A stretch of DNA of 64,000 nucleotides from Mesorhizobium caraganae (GCF_016836705.1 NZ_JAFCGY010000001.1:1426001-1490000); one strand, 5' to 3'; positions 37,225 through 46,854 are shown, counted from the first letter of the stretch. A program made the numbers and translations. Notes: generated by a model from the sequence alone, not told the origin.

Positions 37225-38148
37225 GTGGACGGCATTGTCAATTTCATCACCGGCATTTTCGATGCCTGGCGCGGCCAGGCGAGCGATCCCGGCAAGCAAT
37301 GCGTCTTTGCCTTCCTGCTCCTGTTGCTCGCCCTCGATATTGCCCGCAAGGGCTGGCGGATTTCCTGGTCGCGGCGCGCCGTGGAAAGCGTGGCGGCGAC
37401 GCTGGCCATCTTCCACATCAACATCGTGCTGATCCCTGGCCTCTGGCTGCTCTCCGGGGAAATCGAGACGCTCTATGGGCTGCTGGGCATCCCCAGCGTG
37501 CCAGGCGCCGTCTGGGGAAACCTGCCGGTCTGGGCGCTCAGCCTTGTCGCCATACTCGCGCACGATTTTGCCAATTACTGGAACCATCGCCTCATGCACA
37601 TGAAATGGCTGTGGCCGGTGCACGCGATCCATCACTCCGATCCGGTCGTCAACGGGCTGACAACCTATCGCGTCCACGCTCTGGAGATGCTGGTGATGTG
37701 GGGCTCCTACACCGTCCTGCTGACCTGGCTCGGTCTGCCCGCGGACGCCATCGGCATCGGTGCGCTGATCCTGCTGCTGCACAACATTTACGTCCACATC
37801 GATGTCGACTGGAGTCACGGCCCGCTGCGCATGCTGGTCGCTTCGCCGCGCTTCCACCGCTGGCACCATGCCGATGTGCCCGAGGCCTACGGCAAGAACC
37901 TCGCCAATCTATTCCCCTTCTTCGATTGGATGTTCGGCACCTACCGTGTTCCCGGCCCTTGCAACGCCCCCATGGGCGCGGCCGGCGTGCCACGCAATGA
38001 TGTCGTGCAGCTGACCCTGTGGCCGCTGCTGGAATGGTCACAAATGGCGACGAGGGGAGTCCAGGCATTGCGGGCCGTGCTGCCCGACTGGCTGGCGCGC
38101 GACACTGGCGTGCGTGAGCCGCGGCCGCTCGACGTCAAGGCGGAATAG
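37225..38148 (+). CDS. Sterol desaturase / fatty acid hydroxylase family membrane protein
   Basis: A 307-residue membrane protein with four or more hydrophobic segments and the histidine boxes of di-iron fatty acid hydroxylases: HDFANYWNHRLMH, HAIHHSD and HRWHHAD. Such enzymes hydroxylate or desaturate membrane lipids; the substrate cannot be told. Start GTG 37225 is the first possible codon in the frame. Confidence 0.88.
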   Translation: MDGIVNFITGIFDAWRGQASDPGKQCVFAFLLLLLALDIARKGWRISWSRRAVESVAATLAIFHINIVLIPGLWLLSGEIETLYGLLGIPSVPGAVWGNLPVWALSLVAILAHDFANYWNHRLMHMKWLWPVHAIHHSDPVVNGLTTYRVHALEMLVMWGSYTVLLTWLGLPADAIGIGALILLLHNIYVHIDVDWSHGPLRMLVASPRFHRWHHADVPEAYGKNLANLFPFFDWMFGTYRVPGPCNAPMGAAGVPRNDVVQLTLWPLLEWSQMATRGVQALRAVLPDWLARDTGVREPRPLDVKAE

Positions 38149-38258
38149 GGCGTGCAAAACTGCGCCGCGCTGGCGCCTGGCCAAGACAAATGCTGGACAA
38201 GGCTGCCCTCGGCTCTTATGAAGGAAAGGTATTTTTTCCTGTTTTTGAGGAGAGCGAA

Positions 38259-38909
38259 TTGCTCTCGCATGACCGCGTTTGGGCCGCCATCGACGCTCTC
38301 GCCGAGCGTTATTCGCTGTCGGCCTCGGGCCTGGCGCGGCGTGCCGGCCTTGATTCGACCGCGTTCAACAAGTCGAAGCGGTTGTCCTCGGATGGCCGGC
38401 CGCGTTGGCCCTCGACCGAATCGCTGGCCAAGATCATCGAGGCGACGGGCGCCTCGCTCGACGAATTCACCGGGTTGGTCGAAGGCCGCGCCAGGGATGC
38501 TTCAGGCGCCACGACAGCGCAGCGTTCAGCGGTGCCGCTGCTTGGCTTTGCCCAGGCCGGCGCCGGCGGCTTCTTCGACGATGCCGGCTATCCCTCCGGC
38601 CAGGGCTGGGATTTGGTCGAGCTTCCGGCGCGGGCGACGGAAACCTCCTATGCGCTGAAGGTGCAGGGCGATTCCATGCTGCCGCTCTATCGCAATGGCG
38701 ATGTGCTGATTGTCGAGCCGGGCGCCGCCACCCGCAAGGGCGACCGCGTCGTCGTCAAGACCAATGCCGGCGAGGTCATGGCCAAGGTGCTCGACCGTCA
38801 GACGGCGAAATCGATCCTGCTGATCTCGCTCAATCCCGACCACCCGGACCGCGACATCGCGTTGCGCGATGTCGAATGGGTGGCGCGGATCGTCTGGGCA
38901 AGCCAGTAG
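38259..38909 (+). CDS. HTH regulator with S24 (LexA/CI-like) peptidase domain
   Basis: A 216-residue phage-repressor-like regulator. The N-terminal helix-turn-helix (RYSLSASGLARRAGLDSTAFNKSKRL) is followed by an S24 domain with catalytic Ser139 in QGDSMLPLYRNGD and the probable catalytic Lys176 in GEVMAKVL. Whether it self-cleaves is uncertain because no clear Ala-Gly site is obvious; AQAGAGG around residue 100 is a candidate. Start TTG 38259 was chosen for the GAGGAG site 6 bases upstream and the MLSHDRVWAAI opening. The stop overlaps the next start by one base. Confidence 0.85.
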   Translation: MLSHDRVWAAIDALAERYSLSASGLARRAGLDSTAFNKSKRLSSDGRPRWPSTESLAKIIEATGASLDEFTGLVEGRARDASGATTAQRSAVPLLGFAQAGAGGFFDDAGYPSGQGWDLVELPARATETSYALKVQGDSMLPLYRNGDVLIVEPGAATRKGDRVVVKTNAGEVMAKVLDRQTAKSILLISLNPDHPDRDIALRDVEWVARIVWASQ

Positions 38910-39778
38910 TGCGGCTGGTACAACTGGCCCTGGCCGTGCTGGCGGTCCCGGCGATGGTGGCCCTGGTTGTCGCCGGTGGCCGCGTCCTGCAGCCCGAGCA
39001 GAGCAGCGTCGTCATCGACCAGATCGACCCGGCCGCTGACATCGTGCCCGAAGAGCCGGCAACGTCGGCGATCCCCGAGATCCAGCCCCCCAGTCCTCCG
39101 GTGCCTTCGCCTCCGGTGCATTCGAGAGCGATCGATCCAGAGGCCATCGCACCGCCGCCGCTGCCGTCAGAGCTCGAACGGGTCGAACCGCGCGCACCGC
39201 TGAGCGATCTGGCGCTGGCCGGACCGCCCAAGCCGCGCCGGCCGAAAGCAGTCGACGACTGGGGCGGGACAAAACTGTTCCAGCCGGTCGCATCCGCCGC
39301 CGGCCTGATCGAAGCCAATGGTTATTCCGTGGCGGTTTCCGGCATCGACATCGTCAGGCAAGACGAGATCTGCACCGATGACGGCAAGTCCTGGGCTTGC
39401 GGCGTTCGCGCGCGCACCGCGTTCCGGTCTCTCCTGCGCGGCCGGGCCGTGGCGTGCAAGGTGCCGCCGGAGGCCGACCGCAACCTGATCGTCGCCGAGT
39501 GCCGCATCGGCAAGCAGGATGTCGGCCAGTGGCTGGTCGAAAACGGCTGGGCGCGCGCGGTCGCCGGCGGCCCCTATGTCGAAGCGGGCGACAAGGCGCG
39601 CACCGCCAAAAAGGGCATCTTCGGCGCCGCGCCCGATCTCGGCGGCCTGCCACCGGCGCCAACGCCGGTTGCCGCCCCAACGGCCTCGCAACCGATCCTC
39701 GATTCCCCGGCGACAGATGTCGCGCCGGCCGGGACGGACGTTACGCCGCCAACTGACCAGCCAGCGCCCGCTCAATGA
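38909..39778 (+). CDS. Membrane-anchored SNase-like (thermonuclease family) protein
   Basis: A 289-residue protein starting at GTG 38909, whose first base is the last base of the upstream TAG stop. An N-terminal hydrophobic segment ([19 protein letters not shown]) is followed by a proline-rich linker, then a staphylococcal-nuclease-like fold from about residue 130 ([53 protein letters not shown]). The canonical catalytic Arg-Glu-Arg set is not evident, so nuclease activity is doubtful. Its 3' end overlaps the convergent lysS by 38 bases. Confidence 0.78.
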   Translation: MRLVQLALAVLAVPAMVALVVAGGRVLQPEQSSVVIDQIDPAADIVPEEPATSAIPEIQPPSPPVPSPPVHSRAIDPEAIAPPPLPSELERVEPRAPLSDLALAGPPKPRRPKAVDDWGGTKLFQPVASAAGLIEANGYSVAVSGIDIVRQDEICTDDGKSWACGVRARTAFRSLLRGRAVACKVPPEADRNLIVAECRIGKQDVGQWLVENGWARAVAGGPYVEAGDKARTAKKGIFGAAPDLGGLPPAPTPVAAPTASQPILDSPATDVAPAGTDVTPPTDQPAPAQ

Positions 39779-41390
39779 GCGCGCGCGTCTCGGCAATGCC
39801 GTAAAGCGCCGCGAACGAGCCGAAGCGCGGGCCGCGTTCCTGGCCGATCAGCACCTGGTAGATCATCTGGAAGAAAGCGCCGGAAACGCCGGGGCCCCCG
39901 TCCGGACTCTGCTTGGAATGATCCTGATAGCGTTCGATCTTGCGCGCGACGTTGAGCGAAGCGTTCTGGATCGCTTCGCCATCGGCGCTCGCGGGCAGGG
40001 CGCCAAGCGCGTTGCGAAGAGCTTCGAGTGCTGCGCGTTCGACGTCGTCGGCCGGCCGGAACGTCTTCGTCGGCTTCACGAAATCGTCGAAATAGCGGAT
40101 TGCGAAGCCGACCAGCTGGTCGAGCTCGGGATGCGTTGCCGGCGTCACGCCGGACGTATGGCGCGAGATGAAGCCCCACAGCACATCCTTGTTCTGCGCG
40201 TTGGAGGCGCTGACCAGATTGAGCAGCAGCGAGAACGGCACCGGCAGGTCGATCGCCGGCGGCTTGCCGTCATGCATATGCCAGACCGGATTGCCCAGCC
40301 GCTCCTTCCAGTCCTGGCGCGGATAGGCGCCGAGGAAGGTGTAGTACTCGTCGACGGCCCGCGGGATGACGTCGAAATAGAGTTTTTTCGCCTGCCTGGG
40401 CCGCTGGTACATGTAGAGGCCGAGGCTTTCGGTCGGCGCATAGCGCAGCCATTCGTCGATGGTCAGCCCGTTGCCCTTCGACTTCGAAATCTTCTGGCCG
40501 TTCTCGTCGAGGAACAGCTCGTAGACGAAATGCTCCGGCGCGCGTCCGCCGAGGATGTTGCAGATGCGGTCGTAGACCACCGCATTGGTCTGGTGGTCCT
40601 TGCCGAACATTTCGAAATCGACGCCAAGTGCTGCCCAGCGCATGCCGAAATCCGGCTTCCACTGCAGCTTCACCCTGCCGCCGGTCACCGAAAGCGTGGT
40701 CTCGGTGTCCTCATCGTCGAAGGTGATGGTGCCGGCCTTGGCGTCGACATGCTTCATCGGCACGTAGAGCACCCGGCCGCTCTTCGGCGAGATCGGCAGG
40801 AACGGGCTGTAGGTCGCCTGGCGCTCCGGCCCAAGCGTCGGCAGCATCACCGCCATGATCTGGTCATAGCGTTCGGCCGCACGCAGCAGCATCGCGTCAA
40901 AGCGACCGGCCTTGTAATACTGCGTCGCGCTGGCGAACTCGTAGTCGAAGCCGAACGTATCGAGGAAACGGCACAGCATTGCGTTGTTATGGTCGGCAAA
41001 GCTCGCATAGTCGCCGCCGAACGGATTGGGCACCGACGACAAGGGCATATGCAGATATGGCTCGAGCGCTGCGCGATCCGGCACATTGTCGGGGATCTTG
41101 CGCATGCCGTCCATGTCGTCGGAGAAGCACAGAAGCTTGGTCTTGACCTTGTTTCCGGTCAGCACGTGGAAGGCGTGGCGCACCATCGAGGTGCGGGCGA
41201 CCTCGCCGAACGTGCCAATATGCGGCAGGCCCGACGGCCCGTAGCCGGTCTCGAACAGGACGGTCTCGGGGAAATCGGCGCCCTTGTAGCGCTCGATGAT
41301 CTTTTTGGCTTCCTCGAACGGCCAGGCCTTGCTTTCGGCTGCTGCCGCAAGCATCTCGGGATTGAGATCGACGATGTTTGATCCCGTCAT
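39741..41390 (-). CDS. lysS: Lysyl-tRNA synthetase, class I
   Basis: A 549-residue class I (archaeal-type) lysyl-tRNA synthetase as found in Rhizobiales. The HIGH-like motif is [12 protein letters not shown] near residue 50 and the KMSKS-like motif is KISKSKGNG near residue 300. The enzyme charges tRNA-Lys in the cytoplasm. Start ATG 41390 has GGAAG 8 bases upstream; longer in-frame starts (41420, 41474) are less well placed. Confidence 0.93.
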   Translation of the reverse strand: MTGSNIVDLNPEMLAAAAESKAWPFEEAKKIIERYKGADFPETVLFETGYGPSGLPHIGTFGEVARTSMVRHAFHVLTGNKVKTKLLCFSDDMDGMRKIPDNVPDRAALEPYLHMPLSSVPNPFGGDYASFADHNNAMLCRFLDTFGFDYEFASATQYYKAGRFDAMLLRAAERYDQIMAVMLPTLGPERQATYSPFLPISPKSGRVLYVPMKHVDAKAGTITFDDEDTETTLSVTGGRVKLQWKPDFGMRWAALGVDFEMFGKDHQTNAVVYDRICNILGGRAPEHFVYELFLDENGQKISKSKGNGLTIDEWLRYAPTESLGLYMYQRPRQAKKLYFDVIPRAVDEYYTFLGAYPRQDWKERLGNPVWHMHDGKPPAIDLPVPFSLLLNLVSASNAQNKDVLWGFISRHTSGVTPATHPELDQLVGFAIRYFDDFVKPTKTFRPADDVERAALEALRNALGALPASADGEAIQNASLNVARKIERYQDHSKQSPDGGPGVSGAFFQMIYQVLIGQERGPRFGSFAALYGIAETRALIERALAGQLAA

Positions 41391-41548
41391 GTCGCTGTCT
41401 TCCAAATCATGCACCGGCATCGCCGGATCGGAGTTTTTCAACCGGTCTCTAGGCGTGCACGCCTTGGGCGTCAACGCGCGCGGCGGTTTTTCCTTGCGGC
41501 GCGGAGACCGCGTTCCTACCTTCGAAACCCAATATCAAGGAGTTTTGA

Positions 41549-41962
41549 ATGCCGTTGCCGTCCACGCATGAAGCTCTGATCTACCTGATGGTCATCACCT
41601 CCGCATCCGACCGCGACATGACCGATGTCGAACTGGCGCGCATAGGCGACGTCGTCCGCAGCTGGCCGGTGTTCGAGGATTTCAATCAGGACAGGCTGAT
41701 TGCCATCGCGCAGGACTGCCAGAAGATGCTGCATGAAAAGGATGGGCTGGAAGGCGTTCTCGAGCGTGTTGGCAAGGCTTTGCCCGAGCGGCTGCACGAC
41801 ACCGCCTATGCCGCCGCCTTTGAGGTTGCCGCCGTCGATCTCGAAATGCGCATGGAGGAATTGCGGGTGCTGCAGCTCATCCGGCGCCAACTCGATCTCG
41901 ATACGCTGACCGCCGCGGCCATCGCGCGCGGCGCGAAGGCGCGGCTGCGGACGTTGACCTAA
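41549..41962 (+). CDS. Tellurite-resistance TerB-like protein
   Basis: A 137-residue all-helical protein of the TerB-like fold, with DMTDVELARIGDVVRSWPVF and the acidic DLEMRMEELRVLQLIRRQLDLD near the C terminus. TerB-like proteins bind divalent metal; in rhizobia this short family is mostly uncharacterised, and tellurite resistance is only a family label. A Shine-Dalgarno sequence AAGGAG lies upstream of the ATG. Confidence 0.8.
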   Translation: MPLPSTHEALIYLMVITSASDRDMTDVELARIGDVVRSWPVFEDFNQDRLIAIAQDCQKMLHEKDGLEGVLERVGKALPERLHDTAYAAAFEVAAVDLEMRMEELRVLQLIRRQLDLDTLTAAAIARGAKARLRTLT

Positions 41963-42322
41963 AAGTCTCGCCGGTAGCCCCTAGAAAAAGCTGACCAGGA
42001 CCGGATCAGAATAGACGGTCGCCACACAGCGTTTGCCCAGTATCCACAGGCGACGGGCCGATCGGTAAAATTGTCCGGGTTCCGTTAAGGTCTTCCGCAT
42101 TAGCACCGGCTCATGGTCTCGATGTTGCCTAGCAACGAAGCCCGCTGCCGCCCCAACAGCCCACCCGCCCAGGCAGCGGGCTTTTTCCCTTCGCATTTTC
42201 AAACGGCTTATGTTTCGGGGTTTGCAACAAGCGAACACGCGACCAGCAGAAGCAGGGCAAGGCCCCTCCGCGAAGAGCCGCCAAATGGCTTGTGCGGCAG
42301 GCCGCGCGAGACGCGGGCCTTC
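41963..42322. other. Intergenic stretch with a terminator
   Basis: A 360-base gap that starts the accessory region. No gene is supported. It contains a strong rho-independent terminator at 42140-42186 with no gene immediately upstream on that strand apart from terB, 178 bases away. Confidence 0.6.
42140..42186 (+). terminator. Rho-independent terminator, possibly of a short RNA
   Basis: Stem GCCCGCTGCC (42140-42149) and GGCAGCGGGC (42172-42181), followed by TTTTT. It could end terB transcription or a small RNA starting around 42060-42120; I cannot identify a promoter with confidence. Confidence 0.8.
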
Positions 42323-42508
42323 CTAATTCTCCGCGTGGCTGAAGACGACAGCGCCGTCGTCCTTGCGAACTTCAACGGACACAATCCCATCGTCGCCCTT
42401 TCGGGTCTGGAACATGGAGATTGCATAGTCTTTCGCGACCTTCTCGGCGTCGAAAGTCATCTTGTCGATGATGCCCTGTCTTCCATACCAGATGACAGTG
42501 TAGGCCAT
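42323..42508 (-). CDS. Small conserved-looking hypothetical protein (61 aa)
   Basis: A 61-residue soluble protein (MAYTVIWYGRQGIIDKMTFD...) with an AGGGGAG Shine-Dalgarno sequence 5 bases before the ATG. The shape, a beta-strand start followed by an amphipathic helix with EKVAKDYAISMFQTRKGDDG, resembles short orphan proteins common in Mesorhizobium. No known function. Confidence 0.7.
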   Translation of the reverse strand: MAYTVIWYGRQGIIDKMTFDAEKVAKDYAISMFQTRKGDDGIVSVEVRKDDGAVVFSHAEN

Positions 42509-42802
42509 TGTGGCTCCCCTACATTCCGCCGAAGCATATAGGCGTCCGGCTTGTCACGCCACTCACCACTGTCATCGACGTGCCGCCACTCGCCCGCCGC
42601 CTGGGCGACGACTACGGCTGCTGCACTGGGATCTGATCAAGGTGCTCTGTTGCCAGCCCTGTCGCGAGGCAAGCCGCGACGACCGCAAGCTGGTTTTCAC
42701 AAACCACGCCGTGACGCCGGACAAGAAGCGCTAGACGCATTAGGCGCTCGCCTTCTACCTGTAGCTGGTCAAATCGCTAGCGAGATCCTGCTATGATCCC
42801 GA

Positions 42803-42967
42803 ATGGCCGTCCGAATAGTGGTTGTCCTCGCGCTTCTCTTCGCCTTCGCCTACGGATTCGCAAAACTCGTGGAACGTAACGGCAAGCTTGGCGATTCGCC
42901 CTCCCCGTGTGAGGAATGGTCATCAAACCCCGATTGCCCAGACGCGAACGCGCCGCCCGCAAAGTAG
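42803..42967 (+). CDS. Possible small exported protein (54 aa)
   Basis: A 54-codon frame with an N-terminal hydrophobic segment (VVVLALLFAFAYGFAK) and a Cys/Pro-rich tail (CEEWSSNPDCPDANAPP). No clear Shine-Dalgarno sequence precedes the ATG, so this is tentative; the protein-like signal segment and charged junction are the only support. Confidence 0.35.
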   Translation: MAVRIVVVLALLFAFAYGFAKLVERNGKLGDSPSPCEEWSSNPDCPDANAPPAK

Positions 42968-43062
42968 GTGTTCGGGCTTGATGATTTCAGAGGAAGATGG
43001 CCGGCACACGCTGGGCGGGGGCCAACCGATCGGTATAGCCACCGGCCCAGCGCGAAGCTGCG

Positions 43063-43998
43063 TTACGCGCGCTGTTCGATCAAGCGGATCACCTCGTCGA
43101 TGTCCCGTGGCTCGATGTCGAGTTCCTTCAGGCCCGGGACGCCGATTGCTGCCACATTGTCGTGACGCATAAGATCGACCTGGTTGCGCGTGATGGGCGC
43201 GGCCGGAAGGAGTTCCGCGACGCCAGCCAAGGCCTTCCACACCGCAAACGGCACCGGCATCAGCTTGACGTTAGTATGGAGCTGTCGGGCGATCTCCCAA
43301 AGCAGTTCCTTATAGGTGTAAATGCGCGGGCCACCGAATTCGAATATGGAGGAACCCTTGGGGTTTCGCCCGTCGATCAGCCCGCTCACTGCTTTTGCGA
43401 CGTCTTCCACGTAGACCGATTGAAGCCGCGTGCCACCATCGCCGAACACCGGATAGATTGGCAGGAGGCGTATCAGTCTCACAATAGTCGTGAGGAAAGC
43501 GTCGTCAGGTCCTGTCATGACGGCGGGACGCACAATGAAAGCGCCGGGAAACGCGCTCTCCACCGCTACTTCTCCGCGCCCACGTGCCCCGATGTAATTC
43601 GAATCCGATTTAGGGTCGGAGCCGATCCCCGAAATGTGGATGAACTGGTCGACCTTGCCATCGCGCGCCGCGGCGGCGAGATCAGCCGCGGCTTTCACGT
43701 GGTGCACGCGTTCGAATGTCTGGACTCCCTGCTCGACATAAAGACTGACGGCATTCACGATCGCCTCTGATCCGGCAATGGCCGAGCCGATCGAGGACGC
43801 ATCCAATATATCCGCCTCGACTGCTTCGGGCATCCTTCCGGTCGATGAAAAGATCGGGCTCACGCGAGCCGAGTGGCGGGATGCGGCGCGGACCGTGAAG
43901 CCCCCTTCTAGGAGCCGCTTCACAATCCTGCGCCCGAGAAAGCCTGTTCCGCCGAACACAGTGACGATCCGTTTCGTGTTGAGATTAGCAGAATCCAT
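43063..43998 (-). CDS. NAD(P)-binding NDUFA9/atypical SDR-like protein
   Basis: A 311-residue atypical short-chain dehydrogenase: Rossmann motif VFGGTGFLGRRIVKRL at the N terminus, then FIHISGIGSDPKSDSNYIGARGRGE, where Y-x3-R replaces the classical Y-x3-K, as in complex-I NDUFA9-like proteins. A core copy normally lies with ubiquinone or complex I genes; this accessory copy follows the BrkB-family gene by 51 bases and probably shares its stress-type promoter. GAGG precedes the ATG. Confidence 0.82.
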   Translation of the reverse strand: MDSANLNTKRIVTVFGGTGFLGRRIVKRLLEGGFTVRAASRHSARVSPIFSSTGRMPEAVEADILDASSIGSAIAGSEAIVNAVSLYVEQGVQTFERVHHVKAAADLAAAARDGKVDQFIHISGIGSDPKSDSNYIGARGRGEVAVESAFPGAFIVRPAVMTGPDDAFLTTIVRLIRLLPIYPVFGDGGTRLQSVYVEDVAKAVSGLIDGRNPKGSSIFEFGGPRIYTYKELLWEIARQLHTNVKLMPVPFAVWKALAGVAELLPAAPITRNQVDLMRHDNVAAIGVPGLKELDIEPRDIDEVIRLIEQRA

Positions 43999-44049
43999 TG
44001 CCTCGCCATTCCTTGTCTTGGCATGCCTGCCGAGCGCCTGCCGCGAGGT

Positions 44050-45051
44050 TTACGACCGGCGAAGACCCAGCATAAGGGTGGTCAACGTTGCGCTCGCGCA
44101 CGCCACCGCTATCAGCGCGACAACGCCGGCAGGGCTGGACGTTTTCTTTGCACGAAATGGGACATCTCTTGCGGGCAAAGCACTGTGAACCAGCGCGTCC
44201 AGATCGGACCTGCTGCCGTGCCGAACGGAATAGGCGCGCGTGAATTCGGCGCCGAAAAGAAAGATTTCCGATGAGTAGTAAACCCAGAGGAGTATGACGA
44301 GCAGTCCACCAGCGGCACCATATGAGGACGCAATCGCACTGGTGCCGATATACCAGCCAATGAGTGATTTTCCGAGCGTGAACAGGGCAGCGGTCACAAC
44401 AGCACCAATCCCTACATCCCGCCATTCGAGCCTTCGATCGGGCAAAACTTTGTAAATGGATGCGAACATCAGGGAGATGAGGGCAAAGGAAACGACGGCA
44501 TTGATCATGCTGAGGATGATCGTGCCGAACGGCAGATGGGCGTTGATGAGATTACCCAGCGCCGAAATCGCAGCACTCGCTATGAGAGAGACCAGCAACA
44601 GGAAACCTAGCGAAGCCACCAACCCCAGACTAGCGGCACGTGCCCGCACCAGACGCGACAAGGAATTGCCCTGCGGTTCGACCCTCCAAATCGTGTTCAG
44701 CGACTGCTGCATTTCGCCAAACACGCCAGACGCAGCCACCAACAAGGTGACTAGCCCGATCACGGCGGCCCAGGTTCTGTATAGCTTGCTCGATGCGCTC
44801 TCCAGCGCAGTCTGCAGGAGATCGGCGCTTTCTGGCCCCATCAGCCCCGAGATCTGGGCAGACAAAGCCAATTGCGCGGCATCATGACCGAAAACGAGAC
44901 CTGCGATAGCGACCACAATCAGCACGATCGGCGCAAGCGACGTGGCGGCATAAAAAGCCATCGCAGCGCCATGACCAAGAGCATTGTCGTTGATGAAGCC
45001 GACTACGCTTTCTCGCACCAAGTCCCATAGATTTGTGATTGAGGGTCGCAC
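44050..45051 (-). CDS. YihY/BrkB-family inner-membrane protein
   Basis: A 333-residue polytopic membrane protein of the YihY/BrkB family. The family start ALGHGAAMAFYAATSLAPIVLIVVA, the region ASGVFGEMQQSLNTIWRVEP and the later FGKSLIGWYIG-like and YGAAGGLLVILLWVYYSSEIFLFGAEFTRAY segments are all present. Six membrane helices are expected. The 'ribonuclease BN' label once used for this family is incorrect; function is unknown. GTG start at 45051, 42 bases after a GGAAC-N18-TT promoter. Confidence 0.88.
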   Translation of the reverse strand: MRPSITNLWDLVRESVVGFINDNALGHGAAMAFYAATSLAPIVLIVVAIAGLVFGHDAAQLALSAQISGLMGPESADLLQTALESASSKLYRTWAAVIGLVTLLVAASGVFGEMQQSLNTIWRVEPQGNSLSRLVRARAASLGLVASLGFLLLVSLIASAAISALGNLINAHLPFGTIILSMINAVVSFALISLMFASIYKVLPDRRLEWRDVGIGAVVTAALFTLGKSLIGWYIGTSAIASSYGAAGGLLVILLWVYYSSEIFLFGAEFTRAYSVRHGSRSDLDALVHSALPARDVPFRAKKTSSPAGVVALIAVACASATLTTLMLGLRRS

Positions 45052-45092
45052 TTTGAATCCGCAGGCAGTGAGTTGAAATGGCGTCCATTAGC

Positions 45093-45117
45093 AATGCGCC
45101 AGAACTTCCGATGTTCC
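45093..45117 (-). promoter_or_regulatory. EcfG/RpoE2-type promoter for the BrkB-family gene
   Basis: Minus-strand GGAAC at 45117-45113, 18-base spacer, TT at 45094-45093, 42 bases before the GTG start. GGAAC-N18-TT is the form described for the general-stress sigma factor RpoE2/EcfG in rhizobia. Identification is by pattern and position. Confidence 0.7.
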
Positions 45118-45181
45118 GGTTGGGGGCCACGTCCAAGTCACGGGCTCAAACCCCTTTAAGGCTCTAGCGCCGGCTGTGGGC

Positions 45182-45430
45182 CTACTGGATCCCACGACCT
45201 GTCTTTTTCGATCGCTTCCCAATCACCCTGGCGTAACCAGTCTTGATGTCGTGAACCATGTCGGAGAACTCACCGGGTCCAAGGACGATCCCGTATCGGA
45301 TTAGAAGCTGGGCGAAATGCTTTGAGTGGACGTTCGCCAATGCTTTCGTCGTGGCTCCACGCCTTCGAAGGCGGGCCGGCTGAATGGGCAGCCATCGACC
45401 GATGGCGACACCATAGGTTGCTCTGCACCT
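45182..45430 (-). other. Open frame without start codon, possible gene remnant
   Basis: Within a 463-base gap (45052-45514) the minus strand holds an 82-codon open frame ending at 45182 with protein-like composition (KALANVHSKHFAQLLIRYG, then GPGEFSDMVHDIKTGYARV). No suitable start codon or Shine-Dalgarno sequence lies at its beginning. It may be a degraded gene; otherwise the gap shows only the promoter at 45093. Confidence 0.3.
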
Positions 45431-45514
45431 CTAGCAGTGTTTCACTATTGCCTCCGGTGCGCAAAGGTGAATTGAAGCGCAATCCAGAAAGGACACTTGT
45501 AAGGTCTCCATCGG

Positions 45515-46108
45515 ATGGCGAAGAAACTAAAAGTCTATCAAACCTCGATTGGCTTCTTTGACCTTGCCGTCGCAGCACCATCGATGAAAGCTGCCGCAGA
45601 GGCCTGGGGTGCCGATCCCGACATCTTTAAACGCGGATTCGCGAAACCGACGGAAGACCCCAAAGTGGTGGAAGCAACCATGGCCGCGCCAGGCGTGGTG
45701 TTGCGGCGGCCGGTCGGATCGCATGGGAAATTCACTGAAAAGGCTGTGCTTCCGAAAGCACCGGAGGGGGTCCAGCGGGCTCCGCAGGGTCGTGGACAGC
45801 GCGCGGACACCAGCAAGCACGTCGAAATGAAATCCGACGAGAAAGCGAAACGGAACGCGGCGGCCGCTCTCGAAAGGGAAAGAAAACATGAGGCCCTCAA
45901 TCGCGCAAAGGCGGAGGCCAGGAGCGAGCGTGCGAAGAAGCAACGCGAGCGGATGATCGCCAAGGCTAATGCCGCGTTCGCGCGCGCTCGTAGCCGCCAT
46001 GAGAGCACGACGAACTCCATCAGACAGCGACGAGAGGAGCTGGAGAAAGAGGAAGTCAACGAGAGCCAAGATGGGAGCGCGAACAGAAGGCGCACGGTGA
46101 CGCGCTGA
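45515..46108 (+). CDS. Charged Ala/Arg/Glu-rich hypothetical protein
   Basis: A 197-residue protein. The first about 75 residues look globular (MAKKLKVYQTSIGFFDLAVAAPSMKAAAEAWGADPDIFKRG); the rest is highly charged and predicted helical or coiled coil (AALERERKHEALNRAKAEARSERAKKQRER). Similar rhizobial proteins are sometimes labelled TolA-like because of the charged helix, but no TolA domain is present. The ATG lies 9 bases after an AGG-containing stretch. Confidence 0.72.
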   Translation: MAKKLKVYQTSIGFFDLAVAAPSMKAAAEAWGADPDIFKRGFAKPTEDPKVVEATMAAPGVVLRRPVGSHGKFTEKAVLPKAPEGVQRAPQGRGQRADTSKHVEMKSDEKAKRNAAAALERERKHEALNRAKAEARSERAKKQRERMIAKANAAFARARSRHESTTNSIRQRREELEKEEVNESQDGSANRRRTVTR

Positions 46109-46345
46109 AGGAGGCAGAAGAGTAGGCAGGCGGTTCCCGTTGCTCCTGGCTCCTGCGAGCCGGCTGCTAACGCAAGGCTGGCGGCCTTCAACACTCGGTA
46201 ACAGCCATCGGTTGAACCTCTCCAGGCCTAGGAGATGTTCATCCGGCGTCAGGCGCGACGGATGGGCCGGAGCGTGGGGTTCTGGCCTCTTCGGCTACGA
46301 CGAGCAAAGCCTCAAGTGTGATCGCGACTCCTGACATGAGGATGG

Positions 46346-46468
46346 CTATGTCACCACTGGCGCGTTGGCGATGCTGGCGACGGTTGCCATCAGAGGGAGG
46401 ATTTGGTGACATACATTTTGTCCGCGAAGCTTTTGCCCGTCCAATGTTGTCAGAATGAATTCTATCAT
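46346..46468 (-). CDS. Small ORF, 40 aa, with perfect ribosome-binding site
   Basis: A 40-codon frame (MIEFILTTLDGQKLRGQNVC...) whose ATG is preceded by AGGAGGTGCT, an ideal Shine-Dalgarno sequence and spacing. Longer in-frame starts exist upstream but lack such a site. The product is a short, mildly hydrophobic peptide with one cysteine. Function unknown. Confidence 0.55.
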   Translation of the reverse strand: MIEFILTTLDGQKLRGQNVCHQILPLMATVASIANAPVVT

Positions 46469-46581
46469 AGCACCTCCTAAATCTATCGTCTTGCTTTCCT
46501 GAGTAACAGCGCACGAAGGCGCAGATCGTGGTCCGTTCAGCATAGCGCCTTTCGACGACCAGTTCAGCAGGAAACTACCTA

Positions 46582-46755
46582 CTACTCGACCTCAAACATC
46601 CCCTTTACAGTGGCAATCGCCTCATCGAATGTCTTGTGCGGAGTGGTTATTCCGGTCTCGCCCAATCCTGGCAGCACAATGAACAGCAGCCAGCCCGTAT
46701 CGGTGCGCTCAAGTTTGACTGACGAATTCGCGGGTAGCGGAGGTTTCTTTTTCAA
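46582..46755 (-). CDS. Small hypothetical protein (57 aa), TTG start
   Basis: A 57-residue protein (MKKKPPLPANSSVKLERTDTGW...) ending FDEAIATVKGMFEVE. A GTG at 46785 in the same frame would lie upstream of the likely transcription start of the promoter at 46810-46786; TTG 46755 has AAGG 11 bases upstream and gives a leader of about 24 bases, so I prefer it. Similar short 'HTF-EA' proteins are common orphan rhizobial genes. Confidence 0.5.
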   Translation of the reverse strand: MKKKPPLPANSSVKLERTDTGWLLFIVLPGLGETGITTPHKTFDEAIATVKGMFEVE

Positions 46756-46785
46756 CGCCCAATTGCCTTGTTTTGCCGGTGACAC

Positions 46786-46810
46786 AACGCCGATTGGCCC
46801 GCTCTGTTCC
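46786..46810 (-). promoter_or_regulatory. EcfG/RpoE2-type promoter
   Basis: Minus-strand GGAAC at 46810-46806, 18-base spacer, TT at 46787-46786, with GCGTT at the -10, the best match to the consensus in this window. It drives the 57-residue gene at 46582 and helps decide its start. Confidence 0.72.
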
Positions 46811-46854
46811 GATCAAATCACCTTATCGCACCCGCGCAGACCGGGAGACCATCC

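Noticed and set aside
42509..42802. Short Cys-containing open frames in the gap
   Set aside because: None has a ribosome-binding site, promoter or clear protein-like pattern over its length.
44050..45051. Ribonuclease BN annotation for the BrkB-family protein
   Set aside because: The old label is wrong for this family; the protein is a polytopic membrane protein with no nuclease motif.
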